Source of the DNA: CAVWDU01 sp963840725
GTDB lineage: Bacteria; Pseudomonadota; Gammaproteobacteria; Pseudomonadales; Halieaceae
Assembly (NCBI GenBank): GCA_963840725.1
Contig: CAWIZY010000031.1
Coordinates: forward strand, 1 to 52,300
Direction: 5' to 3'
DNA length: 52,300 nt
Both the position numbers and the translations under genes were made by a program. Below, piece after piece: positions 8,564 through 17,963 of the stretch. How positions within the stretch are numbered: position 1 is the first letter of the stretch; every line of letters starts with the position of its first letter. Under the pieces are notes generated by a model that was not told the DNA's origin, ran no database searches, and was given only the letters and a program-made list of their open reading frames with translations.

Positions 8564-10687
8564 ATGAAGCGGCAGTCGTATGCGGCAGCATTTGCAGGTC
8601 TGTTGGTCAGTGGCGCGGTATATGCCGCGGAAGGCGTGATGGAAGAGCTGACCATCGTTGGCTCTACCGAGGCCGCCCGGGCGCTGGCGGGCACAGGTTC
8701 GGTTATCACAGCCGAGCAGATGCAGATAGAGGCAACGGGCGACATCAACCAGTTGCTGAAGACCGTCCCTGGTGTCTACATCATGGAGGAAGACGGTTAC
8801 GGGCTGCGGCCCAATATCGGTATTCGCGGCGCGGTGTCAGAGCGCTCATCACGTATCACGCTGATGGAAGATGGCGTATTGATCGCTCCGGCCCCCTACT
8901 CGAACCCGGCAGCCTACTACTTTCCCACAACGCTGCGGATGAACTCCATCGACGTGCTGAAGGGCGCTCCCCTGTTACGTTACGGTCCCCAAACCACGGG
9001 CGGTGCTGTGAATCTGGTGTCGACGCCGATACCAGAGACCAGTGCGGGTGCACTGGATTTGTCCTATGGCCAGAATAACGAGATGAATATGCTGGCCAAC
9101 TATGGCGCCCGCAGCGGCGACTTTGGTTTTCTGCTCGAAACCGCGCAACGCAGCAGCGATGGCTACAAAGACATCGACCGTTCCAGTGCTGACACTGGAT
9201 TCAGGATTCAGGATTACGTGGCAAAACTCGGCTGGGAAGGCGAGCGCCAGAGTGTCCTGCTTAAAGCCCAGTATTCGAGAGAACGTTCGGATGAGACCTA
9301 CCTGGGGTTAACCGACGACGATTTCGGGCGGGATGCCGACCGACGCTATGGCCTGTCATCGATCGACAAAATGAAGAACGATCACCAGGGCTATAACGCT
9401 ACCTACCGCCTGGCACTGAACAATAGTGTCAGCCTGACCACAACGGCCTATTACAATGAATTCAATCGTGACTGGTTCAAACTTGCCGGTGGCGGTGGCC
9501 TGGTGGATGCGGCGAACAGGGGTGATGCCAACGCCGAGGGTATTCTTGCAGGTAACGTGGATGCCTTTGGGCTCGACTATAAGCACAACAATCGCAAGTA
9601 CGAATCCTACGGCCTGGATATGAACTTCGACATCGATTGGGGTAACCACCAGTTGGCGATTGGCGCACGGCCGCACAAGGATAGCATGGACAGGTTTCAG
9701 CCGGTAGACGTCTATGACCAGGTCGATGGTGAACTGATCTATGTGTCCACGGTGCGCCCCGGCGGAAGCGATAACCGCAAGGAATCCGCCAAGGCGCTAA
9801 GCTTCTGGGCGGTGGATACCTGGCAGGTAAATGAGCGGCTGTTGCTGAATCTCGCACTGCGGTACGAGGATGTGCAATCCGAGCGTAAACAGTATGTTGA
9901 TCCGCAGCGTCAGACTCTGGACAGCAAGCGCAGTAACGACAGCGACGAATGGCTACCCGGAGTATCTTTCACCTACGATCTGACCACCAACTGGCAAGTT
10001 TTGGCCGGGGTCCACAGGGGTTTTTCGCCTCTTGGCGGTGGTGCCAGCGAGAATGAAGATCCGGAAACCAGCGCCAACTGGGAGGCAGGTGTGCGCTATC
10101 GTGGCAGTTGGTTTGTGGAAGCGGTGGGCTTCTACAGCGATTTCAATGACAAGGTGGAGCTCTGCTCCAACGCGAGCCCCTGTAGCAATGGCGAGACCTC
10201 GGGCTCATTTACTACCGGCAAGGCTGATATTCGCGGCCTGGAACTGCAGGTGGGCAGCAGTATGCAGTTAGGCAGCTTCTCCGTTCCACTGGAGCTGATG
10301 TACACCTACACCGATGCAACCATCAGCAAAGATAACCCGGTAACCGGGGTGAGTGACGGCGACCGGCTGGCGGCAGTGCCGGACAACATCTTCAGTTTGC
10401 GCCTGGGGCTTGAAGCAGAAAACGGCTGGGACAACTACGCGGTTATCAAGTACACGGATGAAATGTGTACCCGGGTAGGGTGTAACAACGCAGGCGACAA
10501 ATTTGACCGCACCGAGGATCTGCTGGTACTGGACTACATCAGTCGCTACTCACTGACAGAAACAGCAGTACTCTATGTGAAGGTGGAGAATCTGTTTGAT
10601 CAGCAGCGCGTCGTCTCCCGTCAGCCCGAGGGCGCGCGGCCTAACAAACCGCGCACTGCATCCTTAGGGATGCAGTGGACTTTCTGA
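8564..10687 (+). CDS. TonB-dependent ferric-siderophore-type receptor
   Basis: A 707-residue outer-membrane receptor that imports a metal chelate with energy from TonB. Residues 1-22 are a signal peptide ending VYAAEG. A plug domain follows (VITAEQMQIEATGDINQLLK, then PNIGIRGAVSERSSRITLM and LKGAPLLRYGPQTTGGAVN), then a 22-strand barrel ending in GMQWTF with the terminal phenylalanine expected for outer-membrane proteins. The plug wording is closest to FecA-like/TonB siderophore receptors; the ligand cannot be named. It stands directly after the ferric ABC genes and behind a Fur-like site, supporting a role in iron uptake. The reading frame is intact. Confidence 0.93.
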   Translation: MKRQSYAAAFAGLLVSGAVYAAEGVMEELTIVGSTEAARALAGTGSVITAEQMQIEATGDINQLLKTVPGVYIMEEDGYGLRPNIGIRGAVSERSSRITLMEDGVLIAPAPYSNPAAYYFPTTLRMNSIDVLKGAPLLRYGPQTTGGAVNLVSTPIPETSAGALDLSYGQNNEMNMLANYGARSGDFGFLLETAQRSSDGYKDIDRSSADTGFRIQDYVAKLGWEGERQSVLLKAQYSRERSDETYLGLTDDDFGRDADRRYGLSSIDKMKNDHQGYNATYRLALNNSVSLTTTAYYNEFNRDWFKLAGGGGLVDAANRGDANAEGILAGNVDAFGLDYKHNNRKYESYGLDMNFDIDWGNHQLAIGARPHKDSMDRFQPVDVYDQVDGELIYVSTVRPGGSDNRKESAKALSFWAVDTWQVNERLLLNLALRYEDVQSERKQYVDPQRQTLDSKRSNDSDEWLPGVSFTYDLTTNWQVLAGVHRGFSPLGGGASENEDPETSANWEAGVRYRGSWFVEAVGFYSDFNDKVELCSNASPCSNGETSGSFTTGKADIRGLELQVGSSMQLGSFSVPLELMYTYTDATISKDNPVTGVSDGDRLAAVPDNIFSLRLGLEAENGWDNYAVIKYTDEMCTRVGCNNAGDKFDRTEDLLVLDYISRYSLTETAVLYVKVENLFDQQRVVSRQPEGARPNKPRTASLGMQWTF

Positions 10688-10701
10688 GTTGTATCGGGCT
10701 C

Positions 10702-12207
10702 TCACATCTGGTCTTCGATGGGAAGGAGCCCAAAAAACCAGGACTCGGAGCGCATAAAAAACGAGGCCGGAGGGGTGTTCCGGACCTCTCCTGCAGGCCC
10801 GTGCCAAACGATCTTGTCATCATCGGACAGGGTCAAGCGCCAGGCGTTGGCGGGCAGCATGTCTACCGCGATTAAATCACGCAGATGTTGATTGAGGCCG
10901 GGGCTGTCGACCACCACGCCGATTTCCGTATTCAGTCTTAGCGAGCGTGGGTCGAGGTTCGATGAACCGACCAGCAGGCAACATTCGTCAAACAGCGCCA
11001 GTTTTGCGTGTAGCCCCAGAATCCCATTTTCCAAAGATTCAAATGTGTAAATCGCCCGTGTACTTGCGTCGGCGCGCAACTCATATACATCCACTCCTGC
11101 CCTGAGTAATGCGGGGCGGTGCCGGGCATAGGCGGCGTGGGCGGGAACGTGGTTATTGGACCCAAGTGAGTTGGTGAGGATACGGACCGCTACGCCACGA
11201 GCTATTGCGCGCTCCATCGCATCGGTGAGCTCCGGGGTGGGAATAAAATAGGCTGATACAAGGAGCAGGTCTTGCTCTGCAGTGTCGATGAGATCTATAT
11301 AAGCGCTGGCAAGCTGTATGGGCAAATCAACCGCTGGATCGTCGCCGGCAGGCGTGTCCACGATAATATCGAAGCTGCCCTGGTGACCGGCTGCGAATAG
11401 AGCCTTCCATTCCTCCTCTGATGCCGGCTCCGGGTGATCGAGTAAAGTTATTCCCTCATCCAGCCATGTATCTATTTCAGGTCGCGACAGCTCGCTGTTG
11501 GCAAGGTCCTCTATAGCGAAAGTCCAGGGGTCGTTCCAGTAAAGATCGAACACAGTGGAAAGGCTGCTGGTAATTGGGCCGGTCACGATTACCTCAAAAT
11601 CCCGGAAGTTGTGATCTTGCCGATAGCCAAAATACTCGTCAGCCTGATTGCGCCCGCCAACAATGGCCACACGCCCGTCAACCAGCAGCAATTTGTTATG
11701 CATTCGGTGATTGATGCGAGAGAAGTCCTCGAGGTTCAGCAGTTCACGAACTTCTGTGCCGCCGTGTCGATTGGCCACAGGGTTGTAGATTCTATAGTTT
11801 ATCAAGGGGTGCTCTGACAGCGCGCGCAATGCAGGGTCTGCGTGCGCCAGGAAACTGTCGTCAAGCAATACGCGGACTCTTACGCCCCGTTCTGCGGCGG
11901 CTACTATTTCTCGTGTCAGGGCCTTTCCGGAGGTGTCGTCCTGCCAGATGAAGGTCTGCAGGTCGATACTGCTGGTGGCTGGCAGAGCCCGCAAGCGCCA
12001 GGATAGCGCCGCAGGGCCAATGTTCATCGGCACAAAAATGTCGTCTCGAGTAAGGTCCTGCAAACCGGGCCAATGCGTTATCGGTGCCGGATCAAGAGCT
12101 AACTCGGGAGGCCTGTCAATCTGCGGATGAACGGTAGCGCAGGCTGATAGCAATGCGAGCAGGCACAGACCAAACGCGGACCAGAACCGGTTCAGAGGCG
12201 ACTTCAT
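10702..12207 (-). CDS. Phospholipase D-family lipoprotein (cardiolipin-synthase-like, ClsC-like)
   Basis: A 501-residue protein with a lipoprotein signal (LLALLSACATV, cysteine near residue 23). It has two HKD motifs of the phospholipase D superfamily: HNKLLLVDGRVAIVGGRN near residue 169 and LHAKLALFDECCLLVGSSNL near residue 398. The pairing of a lipobox with two HKD motifs and the opening WRLRALPATSSIDLQTFIW resembles the ClsC/YmdC group, which makes cardiolipin from two phospholipids; an endonuclease or phospholipase role is less likely. It is convergent with the TonB receptor (14 bases between stops) and divergent from the transporter at 12478. Confidence 0.85.
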   Translation of the reverse strand: MKSPLNRFWSAFGLCLLALLSACATVHPQIDRPPELALDPAPITHWPGLQDLTRDDIFVPMNIGPAALSWRLRALPATSSIDLQTFIWQDDTSGKALTREIVAAAERGVRVRVLLDDSFLAHADPALRALSEHPLINYRIYNPVANRHGGTEVRELLNLEDFSRINHRMHNKLLLVDGRVAIVGGRNQADEYFGYRQDHNFRDFEVIVTGPITSSLSTVFDLYWNDPWTFAIEDLANSELSRPEIDTWLDEGITLLDHPEPASEEEWKALFAAGHQGSFDIIVDTPAGDDPAVDLPIQLASAYIDLIDTAEQDLLLVSAYFIPTPELTDAMERAIARGVAVRILTNSLGSNNHVPAHAAYARHRPALLRAGVDVYELRADASTRAIYTFESLENGILGLHAKLALFDECCLLVGSSNLDPRSLRLNTEIGVVVDSPGLNQHLRDLIAVDMLPANAWRLTLSDDDKIVWHGPAGEVRNTPPASFFMRSESWFFGLLPIEDQM

Positions 12208-12231
12208 ACTGGTTTGCTGGGTACTGGCAAG

Positions 12232-12420
12232 TTAACTGATAACCCGGAAGCGTTGGCAGAGAAGCCAGTCTAGCTCATGGGGGCGGGTAGAAACCATGCA
12301 TAGTTTCGGCGGGGAGGACTGCGAGCGGTCCGGGTAGATGATGAAATTGTGGGCTGCCCCCAGAGCGTTCCGCCGGGCGATCTCACCATTCAGTTCTGAT
12401 AAGATCTGGGGCTGCGACAT
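12232..12420 (-). CDS. Possible 62-residue protein
   Basis: An open frame starting MSQPQILSELNGEIARRNAL in the 270-base gap between the phospholipase D and transporter genes. The composition is coding-like, but I recognise no family and see no convincing ribosome site; a TATAAT-like hexamer touches the start codon. It may be chance. Confidence 0.25.
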   Translation of the reverse strand: MSQPQILSELNGEIARRNALGAAHNFIIYPDRSQSSPPKLCMVSTRPHELDWLLCQRFRVIS

Positions 12421-12477
12421 ATTATACCCGCAAGGAGTCATCGTGCCCGTCAGCTGGCCCGGCAAGAGCAGCTCGAA

Positions 12478-13797
12478 GTGCTCGCCAGGCGAATTTTGAG
12501 TAGTAATAAGTTGCTGGAGCTCATCGGCCGCCTTGTTACGGTCAAACCGGGGGAGGTGGGTGCTTTACTGGCATCAGCGCTCTACTTCTATTTGTTGCTC
12601 TGCGCTTACTACATTATCCGCCCCATTCGGGATGAGATGGTCATCGCCAACGGGGTCGATAACATCCAGTGGCTACTGCTGATGACCATGGCTGTGCTAC
12701 TGGCCATCACGCCGATTTTTGGTTGGATAACCACGCACTTTCGTACCAGGCAGTTTCTTTCCTACTGCACCCTTTTCTTTGCTTCAAACCTTGTCATCTT
12801 CTTTTTTCTGTTTGACGCTGGAGACCGGCCGCCGGCTGTAACACGAGCCTTCTTCGTTTGGGTGAATGTCTTCAATATGTTCATAGTGTCGCTGTTCTGG
12901 AGCTTCATGAACGACGTCTTCAGCCAGGCCCAGACCAAACGCCTGTTTGCCTTTATCGCGGCAGGGGGTACAGCAGGCGCGCTGACAGGCCCTGTCATCA
13001 CCACGACCCTGGTTGAGACCATTGGCTTAAGTTATTTGCTGCTTATTTCAGCCCTGGCGCTTTCCAGCACCGTGTTGTGCATAAACTGGCTCTGCCGTTG
13101 GAACAATAGTGACCCGGCGGTTGGCGGTATGCAGCCATTGCCCGGGAAGGTGAAAGATGCATCCCTGGAGGGTGGTATCTGGGGCGGCTTCACACTGGTG
13201 ATGAAGTCAAATTACCTGCTCGGAATCTGTGCATTTATATTGCTGTATGCCGTGAGCATTACCTTTGTGCAAATACAGCAGGCGGAGCTGATTGAGGCAG
13301 CCTATTCCGATCCGGCGCAGCGCACCAGGCTGTTTTCACAAATCGATTTTGCTGCCAACGCTCTGACCCTGGTGTTCCAGCTGTTTCTAACCAGCAGATT
13401 GATAGGCTGGATCGGCTATCGCCTTACCCTCTTGCTGATTCCTTTGGGCATAACTCTGGGCTTCTGCCTCATGGCAGCTGCACCGATGCTGGTGGTTATG
13501 ATCGGAGTTGAGGTATTTCGGCGATCCGGTGACTACGCGATTATGAAACCCGCTCGTGAGATGCTTTTCTCTGTTGTCAGTCGGGAAGAAAAATATAAGG
13601 CGAAAAACTTTATCGATACCGCAATACTTAGAACCGGCAACACCTCCAGCGCCTGGATATTTGCCGGCGTAAGGAGCCTTGGAGCCGGTGGTCCAGGCAT
13701 TGCGGCAATCAGTATTGCCCTTGGCGCGGCATGGTGTGCCATAGCTTTCTGGTTAGGCGGGCAGTTTCAAAGAAGAGCAGCGGCAGTAGAAAAGTAA
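12478..13797 (+). CDS. ATP/ADP-translocase-family (NTT/TLC) membrane transporter
   Basis: A 439-residue inner-membrane protein with about eleven or twelve hydrophobic helices. The N-terminal ALYFYLLLCAYYIIRPIRDE motif is characteristic of the bacterial nucleotide-transporter (NTT/TLC, PF03219) branch, commonly labelled NTP/NDP exchange or MFS transporter. Free-living bacteria often carry such genes and their substrates are mostly unknown; nucleotide exchange is known only for intracellular parasites and plastids. The GTG start at 12478 is the first usable start in frame; TTG at 12496 is an alternative. It runs in the same direction as the SulP gene about 115 bases downstream. Confidence 0.75.
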   Translation: MLARRILSSNKLLELIGRLVTVKPGEVGALLASALYFYLLLCAYYIIRPIRDEMVIANGVDNIQWLLLMTMAVLLAITPIFGWITTHFRTRQFLSYCTLFFASNLVIFFFLFDAGDRPPAVTRAFFVWVNVFNMFIVSLFWSFMNDVFSQAQTKRLFAFIAAGGTAGALTGPVITTTLVETIGLSYLLLISALALSSTVLCINWLCRWNNSDPAVGGMQPLPGKVKDASLEGGIWGGFTLVMKSNYLLGICAFILLYAVSITFVQIQQAELIEAAYSDPAQRTRLFSQIDFAANALTLVFQLFLTSRLIGWIGYRLTLLLIPLGITLGFCLMAAAPMLVVMIGVEVFRRSGDYAIMKPAREMLFSVVSREEKYKAKNFIDTAILRTGNTSSAWIFAGVRSLGAGGPGIAAISIALGAAWCAIAFWLGGQFQRRAAAVEK

Positions 13798-13914
13798 GGG
13801 ATTGGAGGTGTTGAAGATATTGATTAACGGGTAAAGCCGGGCGTCGCGTTGCCTTACATATAGAATCCCAGTATAAACCAGCTCACGTCAGCGCAATTGG
13901 AAGTAGCAGGTATC

Positions 13915-15579
13915 GTGAACACATTTAACTATTTTAGTCGGTCGGCACTGCGGGGTGATCTGCTTGGCGGCCTGACCGCAGCGATTGTGTCTCTGCCAAT
14001 GGCGCTGACGTTTGGTGTGGCATCCGGTGCGGGAGCTGAAGCGGGTATCTATGGTGCCCTGCTCGTCGGCCTCTTTGCTGCAGTGTTCGGTGGTACCCCG
14101 ACGCTGATTTCAGAGCCTACCGGCCCCATGACAGTTGTAATGGCGACCGTCATGACCAGTTTGATTGCTGCCAATCCTGAAAAAGGCATGGCCATGGCCT
14201 TCACCGTTGTGATGATGGCGGGGGTATTCCAGATTATTTTCGGGTCCCTTAAGCTCGGGCGTTACATCACCCAGATGCCCTACAGTGTCATTTCCGGGTT
14301 TATGTCTGGAATCGGCCTGATTTTGATCATTATCCAGCTCGCGCCGTTTACCGGCTCTGCTGCGCCTGCAGGTGGCGTGATTGGTACCTTGACTGAACTG
14401 CCAGGCATCGTCCGGCAGATCGACCCTGTAGAGTTGTTTCTGGGTGTACTGACCCTATCGATTTTGCTGTTCACTCCCAAACGTTTTACCCGGGTGATTC
14501 CGCCTCACCTGATAGCCCTGGTCGGTGTTTCGCTATTGTCTGTCTGGGTATTTTCGGACAGTTCCATTCAGCGAATTGGGGAAATAAGCATAGGTCTGCC
14601 CTCGATTGTCCTGCCGGAGTTTACCGCTACAGAAGTTACCGCAATGATTATCGATGCCATGGTGCTGGGGATGCTTGGCTGCATTGATTCCATGCTGACG
14701 TCGGTTATTGCCGACAATCTCACTCGTACCGAACACAAGTCGGATAAGGAGCTGATCGGGCAAGGTCTGGGCAATATCATGTCGGGCCTGTTTGGTGGTC
14801 TGCCGGGCGCGGGAGCCACCATGGGTACGGTGGTGAATATACAAAGCGGTGCCACCTCGGCGTTTTCAGGTGTATTTCGCGTTGTATTTCTGCTGATCGC
14901 CGTGTTTGGTGCGTCTGGCCTGATAGAGAAAATTCCGCTGGCGGTGCTTGCGGGTATCGCTATTCGAGTGGGTATGAATATTCTGGACTGGAGCTTCATC
15001 AAACGCTCACACAGGGTATCAATACAGTCTACCGGGGTGATGTTTGCGGTCATGCTGTTAACGGTGTTCGTTGACCTCATTGTAGCTGTGGGAGTAGGCG
15101 TGTTCGTCGCCAATATCATCACCATTGACAAGCTCAGCCGGACTCAGGAAAAGAATATCAGGGCAATTAGTGATATTGACGACGAAACACCGCTCAGCAG
15201 CGAGGAAGAAGCACTGTTGCGAGCGGCAAACGGCCAGATACTCCTGGTGTATTTGAGTGGTCCAATGATTTTTGGCGTGGCTAAGGCGTTGAGCCGGGAA
15301 CATGCACAGATAGCTCAGCACAAGGCGTTCATAATTGATTTGTCGGATGTGTCCATGCTGGACCATACCATCTCGCTGTCAATCCAGAACGCCATTAAGG
15401 AGGCTGTGGAGATGAAGAAAGCAGTATTTCTGGTGGTGACATCAGCGGTCACTCGAGAGACCTTGACCCGCCTGGAAATGGATGAACTGATCGGCTTCGA
15501 TCATATAACCACAAGTCGCACCCTGGCTCTGCAAAAAGCCACCGCAAGCCTCGAAGAACCGGCGGCAGAACCCGTTTAA
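13915..15579 (+). CDS. SulP-family anion transporter (BicA-like) with STAS domain
   Basis: An inner-membrane transporter of about 554 residues. The membrane part (about residues 10-410) opens with SRSALRGDLLGGLTAAIVSL and carries the SulP repeat motifs, including GGLPGAGATMGTVVN. The C-terminal cytoplasmic STAS domain (about residues 435-530) contains IIDLSDVSMLDHT, the loop around the usual phosphorylation site. Length and early motifs resemble the BicA bicarbonate transporter branch, but sulfate or other anions are possible. I prefer GTG 13915 (beginning VNTFNYFSRS) over TTG 13897 because AG-rich sequence precedes it; both give the same core. The frame is intact. Confidence 0.88.
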   Translation: MNTFNYFSRSALRGDLLGGLTAAIVSLPMALTFGVASGAGAEAGIYGALLVGLFAAVFGGTPTLISEPTGPMTVVMATVMTSLIAANPEKGMAMAFTVVMMAGVFQIIFGSLKLGRYITQMPYSVISGFMSGIGLILIIIQLAPFTGSAAPAGGVIGTLTELPGIVRQIDPVELFLGVLTLSILLFTPKRFTRVIPPHLIALVGVSLLSVWVFSDSSIQRIGEISIGLPSIVLPEFTATEVTAMIIDAMVLGMLGCIDSMLTSVIADNLTRTEHKSDKELIGQGLGNIMSGLFGGLPGAGATMGTVVNIQSGATSAFSGVFRVVFLLIAVFGASGLIEKIPLAVLAGIAIRVGMNILDWSFIKRSHRVSIQSTGVMFAVMLLTVFVDLIVAVGVGVFVANIITIDKLSRTQEKNIRAISDIDDETPLSSEEEALLRAANGQILLVYLSGPMIFGVAKALSREHAQIAQHKAFIIDLSDVSMLDHTISLSIQNAIKEAVEMKKAVFLVVTSAVTRETLTRLEMDELIGFDHITTSRTLALQKATASLEEPAAEPV

Positions 15580-15620
15580 GCGCCCCAATTCTGATTGAAG
15601 AACCATCCTGCCGCCTTTTT
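15561..15620 (+). terminator. Possible intrinsic terminator overlapping the SulP stop
   Basis: GGCGGCAG at 15561 pairs perfectly with CTGCCGCC at 15608-15615, followed by five T residues. The 39-base loop is long for a terminator, and the left arm lies inside the last codons of SulP. Confidence 0.4.
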
Positions 15621-15711
15621 CGTAGTTACTATAGTAGTCAATGTGTCTTGAGTAGCATTTCTGCGACGGCACGACGATCAATGTAACAAATCATCACCTG
15701 GGAAGTTTGCA

Positions 15712-15963
15712 ATGGCAGTGAACCACAAGCGCATCAAGGAGATGCTTGGTGAACGCGAGGAGCAGTCGGACAACTCATTGCGCGGCAGTGCTCTGCGCCG
15801 TGCACTCAACGAGACTGTGCCTCGTACCATGACTCCCTTCGAGTGGGAGCAGTGGTACAGGGAAAATGGCGTGCCGGAAGAACACAGGCAGGTGCAGGGC
15901 CGTGCCACCGAAACCACTCGATGGGCGCGAGTAAAACGCATTTTCCGTCTCGGCAAGGGGTGA
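15712..15963 (+). CDS. Small basic/acidic protein of unknown function
   Basis: An 83-residue charged protein. The N-terminal half is helical (KRIKEMLGEREEQ), the centre reads TPFEWEQWYRENGVPEEHR and the end is basic (RWARVKRIFRLGKG). There is no signal or membrane segment. GGGAAG lies seven bases before the ATG. I do not recognise the family, but codon use and composition are gene-like. Confidence 0.6.
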   Translation: MAVNHKRIKEMLGEREEQSDNSLRGSALRRALNETVPRTMTPFEWEQWYRENGVPEEHRQVQGRATETTRWARVKRIFRLGKG

Positions 15964-15998
15964 CGCAGGGCACCGGTCCGGCAAAGCAGCTGCCAGTG

Positions 15999-16497
15999 TT
16001 ATTTCTCGTAGAACGAAACGCTTGCCACGCAAAGATCTGCCGCAAAGGGTCGACCAATAGCCACCAGGCCAAGACGGCGAATTCGTGATACATCCAGCTC
16101 TTCGTCTATACGGTGGGGCGCAAAACCATCGAATGGGGGCCTGATCGTCTGCCAGGTCGGCGCGGCCATATAGCTGATCCGGTAGGACTGCCAGGGATAG
16201 CGCATGGTCTCGGTGCGTAAATGGACGTTATAGCTCTCGGCATTGCCGTAGATTTCAGGGTCAGGCCGCCATACCGGGGCAACTGTTGGCGAAGGCTATC
16301 TCCCAGGTCTAAAGTCATCTGCACGAAGCCACCGTTGTTGTCCAGGCTCACATCGCCCCGCATTCTAAGACAGGCCCGCCCGACACCTCATCTGTACCGA
16401 GTTGAGCCGAGGACACGCCGCCCATGACGCGATCGGTGAACAGACGCCAATGCTCCCCGTTTGCAGCCAGTGTCGGATCAGGGCTCTGTGTATTCAT
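15999..16497 (-). CDS. CIA30-family (complex I intermediate-associated protein 30 domain) protein, two apparent frameshifts
   Basis: Joined pieces give a CIA30/NDUFAF1-type jelly-roll domain of about 165 residues: FTDRVMGGVSSAQLG near the start, then MRGDVSLDNNGGFVQMTLDL, then YGNAESYNVHLRTETMRYPW and FDGFAPHRIDEELDVSRIRR. DRVMGGVS and the final LGLVAIGR strand are typical of bacterial members, often small proteins without a known reaction. Two missing bases explain the breaks, one near 16375 (in a GGG/CCC run) and one near 16252. The ATG at 16497 is the last plausible start; the same frame stays open upstream toward 16600. No close operon partner. Confidence 0.65.
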
Positions 16498-16639
16498 CTC
16501 AAACAGGGCAGATCGGCCATGTACCCTCCGGGCATCAGCATCGAAAACAACAGGTAAGGTGGAAATAGCGCAAGGGCTACAAGCTGCGGTTGCGAAAAAA
16601 ACACTCTACAGCCATCGCGCAGTTACTGGCAAATTCTGT

Positions 16640-16683
16640 GGGGATAGACGACGTTTATAGGATCTAAACGTAGTCTGTCACGG
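16640..16683. repeat. REP/REPIN-like palindrome 4
   Basis: GGGATAGACGACGTTTA is answered by TAAACGTAGTCTGTC, an imperfect version of the GGGACAGACCACG palindrome. It contains the stop codon and the last codons of the SDR gene, so the SDR C-terminus ends inside the element. Confidence 0.6.
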
Positions 16684-17409
16684 GTTTTTTCTCTACCAGG
16701 TTTCCAGGCCGCACGTCCACCTCGAAAGTCCAGGTGTTCCTGGGCTGTGAGTGCATAAACCAGTAGGCATCCGCGATAGCATCGGGCTCGAGGGAGCCGT
16801 CTTCCCCCAGTTGGTCCAGATATTCCCCAAAGCGCTTTCTTACCGACTCCCCGTTGATCACACCATCTACCACCACGTGACCGACATGTACGCCCTTTGG
16901 GCCATAGTCCTTGGCCAGTGCCTGTGCCAGATTGCGAAGGGCAGCTTTCGCAGCTCCGAAATGAGCGAAGTTGGGGCGGCCGCGCATGGAGGCTGAGGCA
17001 CCGGTAAACAGGAGTGATCCGCCGTTCTCTTCCAGCGTTGGCAACGCGGCCTTTGCCGTCAGAAAGCCTGCGAGGGTGCAAGTGCGCCAGAACGTCTCGA
17101 ACAGCTCTGCTGTTAAGTCCTCGAATGCAAGCGGTTGGTTATTACCTACATTGAAGATAACTGATTTTACAGTGCCCAGTGTATTGGCCCCGGCCATCAG
17201 GCTTTCTAGCTCGGCGGCTTCGGTTGCATCGCTTACCTGAAAAGAGGCCTGGCCGCCTCGCGCTTTGATGTCTTCTACAACCCTGGCCAGGCGATCTCGG
17301 TGCGCCCTGCAGCCACAACATGCAGGCCTTCGCTGGCAAATTTACGGGCGATTGCTGCCCCCAGGCCATTGGTGGCACTGACTCCCAATACGACTGCGAT
17401 TTCGTTCAT
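16664..17409 (-). CDS. Short-chain dehydrogenase/reductase with Phe in place of the catalytic Tyr, one apparent frameshift
   Basis: An SDR of about 248 residues. The cofactor motif is degenerate (VLGVSATNGLGAAIARKFAS, residues 6-25). At the usual S...YxxxK site the sequence reads FTGASASMRGRPNFAHFGAAK: serine and lysine are kept but the tyrosine position is phenylalanine. A known SDR subgroup shares this change, so loss of classic oxidoreductase chemistry is likely rather than certain. The frame starting at 17409 ends early; one missing base near 17305 joins GRTE to DRLARVVEDIKARGGQ and restores a full-length protein. The C-terminal codons overlap a palindromic repeat. Confidence 0.75.
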
Positions 17410-17484
17410 TTTCAGTGTTCCTCGATTCTGGTTGAGGGGGCAGACCAGGTCTGAATGCCGTAAAGGTGAGCTGTTCCCGATAAT

Positions 17485-17963
17485 CTATCCATCTGCCGGT
17501 TGCTCTAAAGATAGCGCCACGGCAGGGAGTACCTTAAAACCGGATTTGAATTCCTCAGGTATACGGGCGGGCCTCCCGGTTGTAAGGTCGGTGCAGGCGT
17601 AATAGCTTCTTGCTCTTAACAGTGTTCGCTTGTCGCCGACGCGTATAATCTGAAATCTGCGTTCTGCCCGCAGGCGGCGATCATTCAAGGTCACCCAGTT
17701 GGCAACTGTACCCGGTCACCTGGATAGGCTGCAGCCATGTAGTCTATTTCATGCCGAGTGGCCGCAAACCCGCGATTGAGTCTACGACATAAATCAGGAG
17801 TCATGTTGACTGCTTCACAATGAGCCCAGACACATTGGTCGAGCCACTGCAAATAGACGCTGTTATTGATATGCCCATAGCCATCTGCTTCGTCATCAGT
17901 CGCGATGTGTTCTATGATATGCGGCTCGGGATAGTCCCAGTTAAGATCATGTAAAAGCATCAT
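17485..17963 (-). CDS. Hot-dog-fold acyl-CoA thioesterase, one apparent frameshift
   Basis: About 159 residues of a 4HBT/YbgC-type thioesterase that hydrolyses acyl-CoA. The family signature is clear: DGYGHINNSVYLQWLDQC near residues 26-43, with the conserved aspartate, histidine and asparagines. The first frame ends at about 17691; one missing base near 17707 joins YPGDRV to ANWVTLNDRRLRAERRFQII, which completes the central strands. The start ATG at 17963 overlaps the stop codon of a short gene upstream (TAATG), implying translational coupling. Confidence 0.75.
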
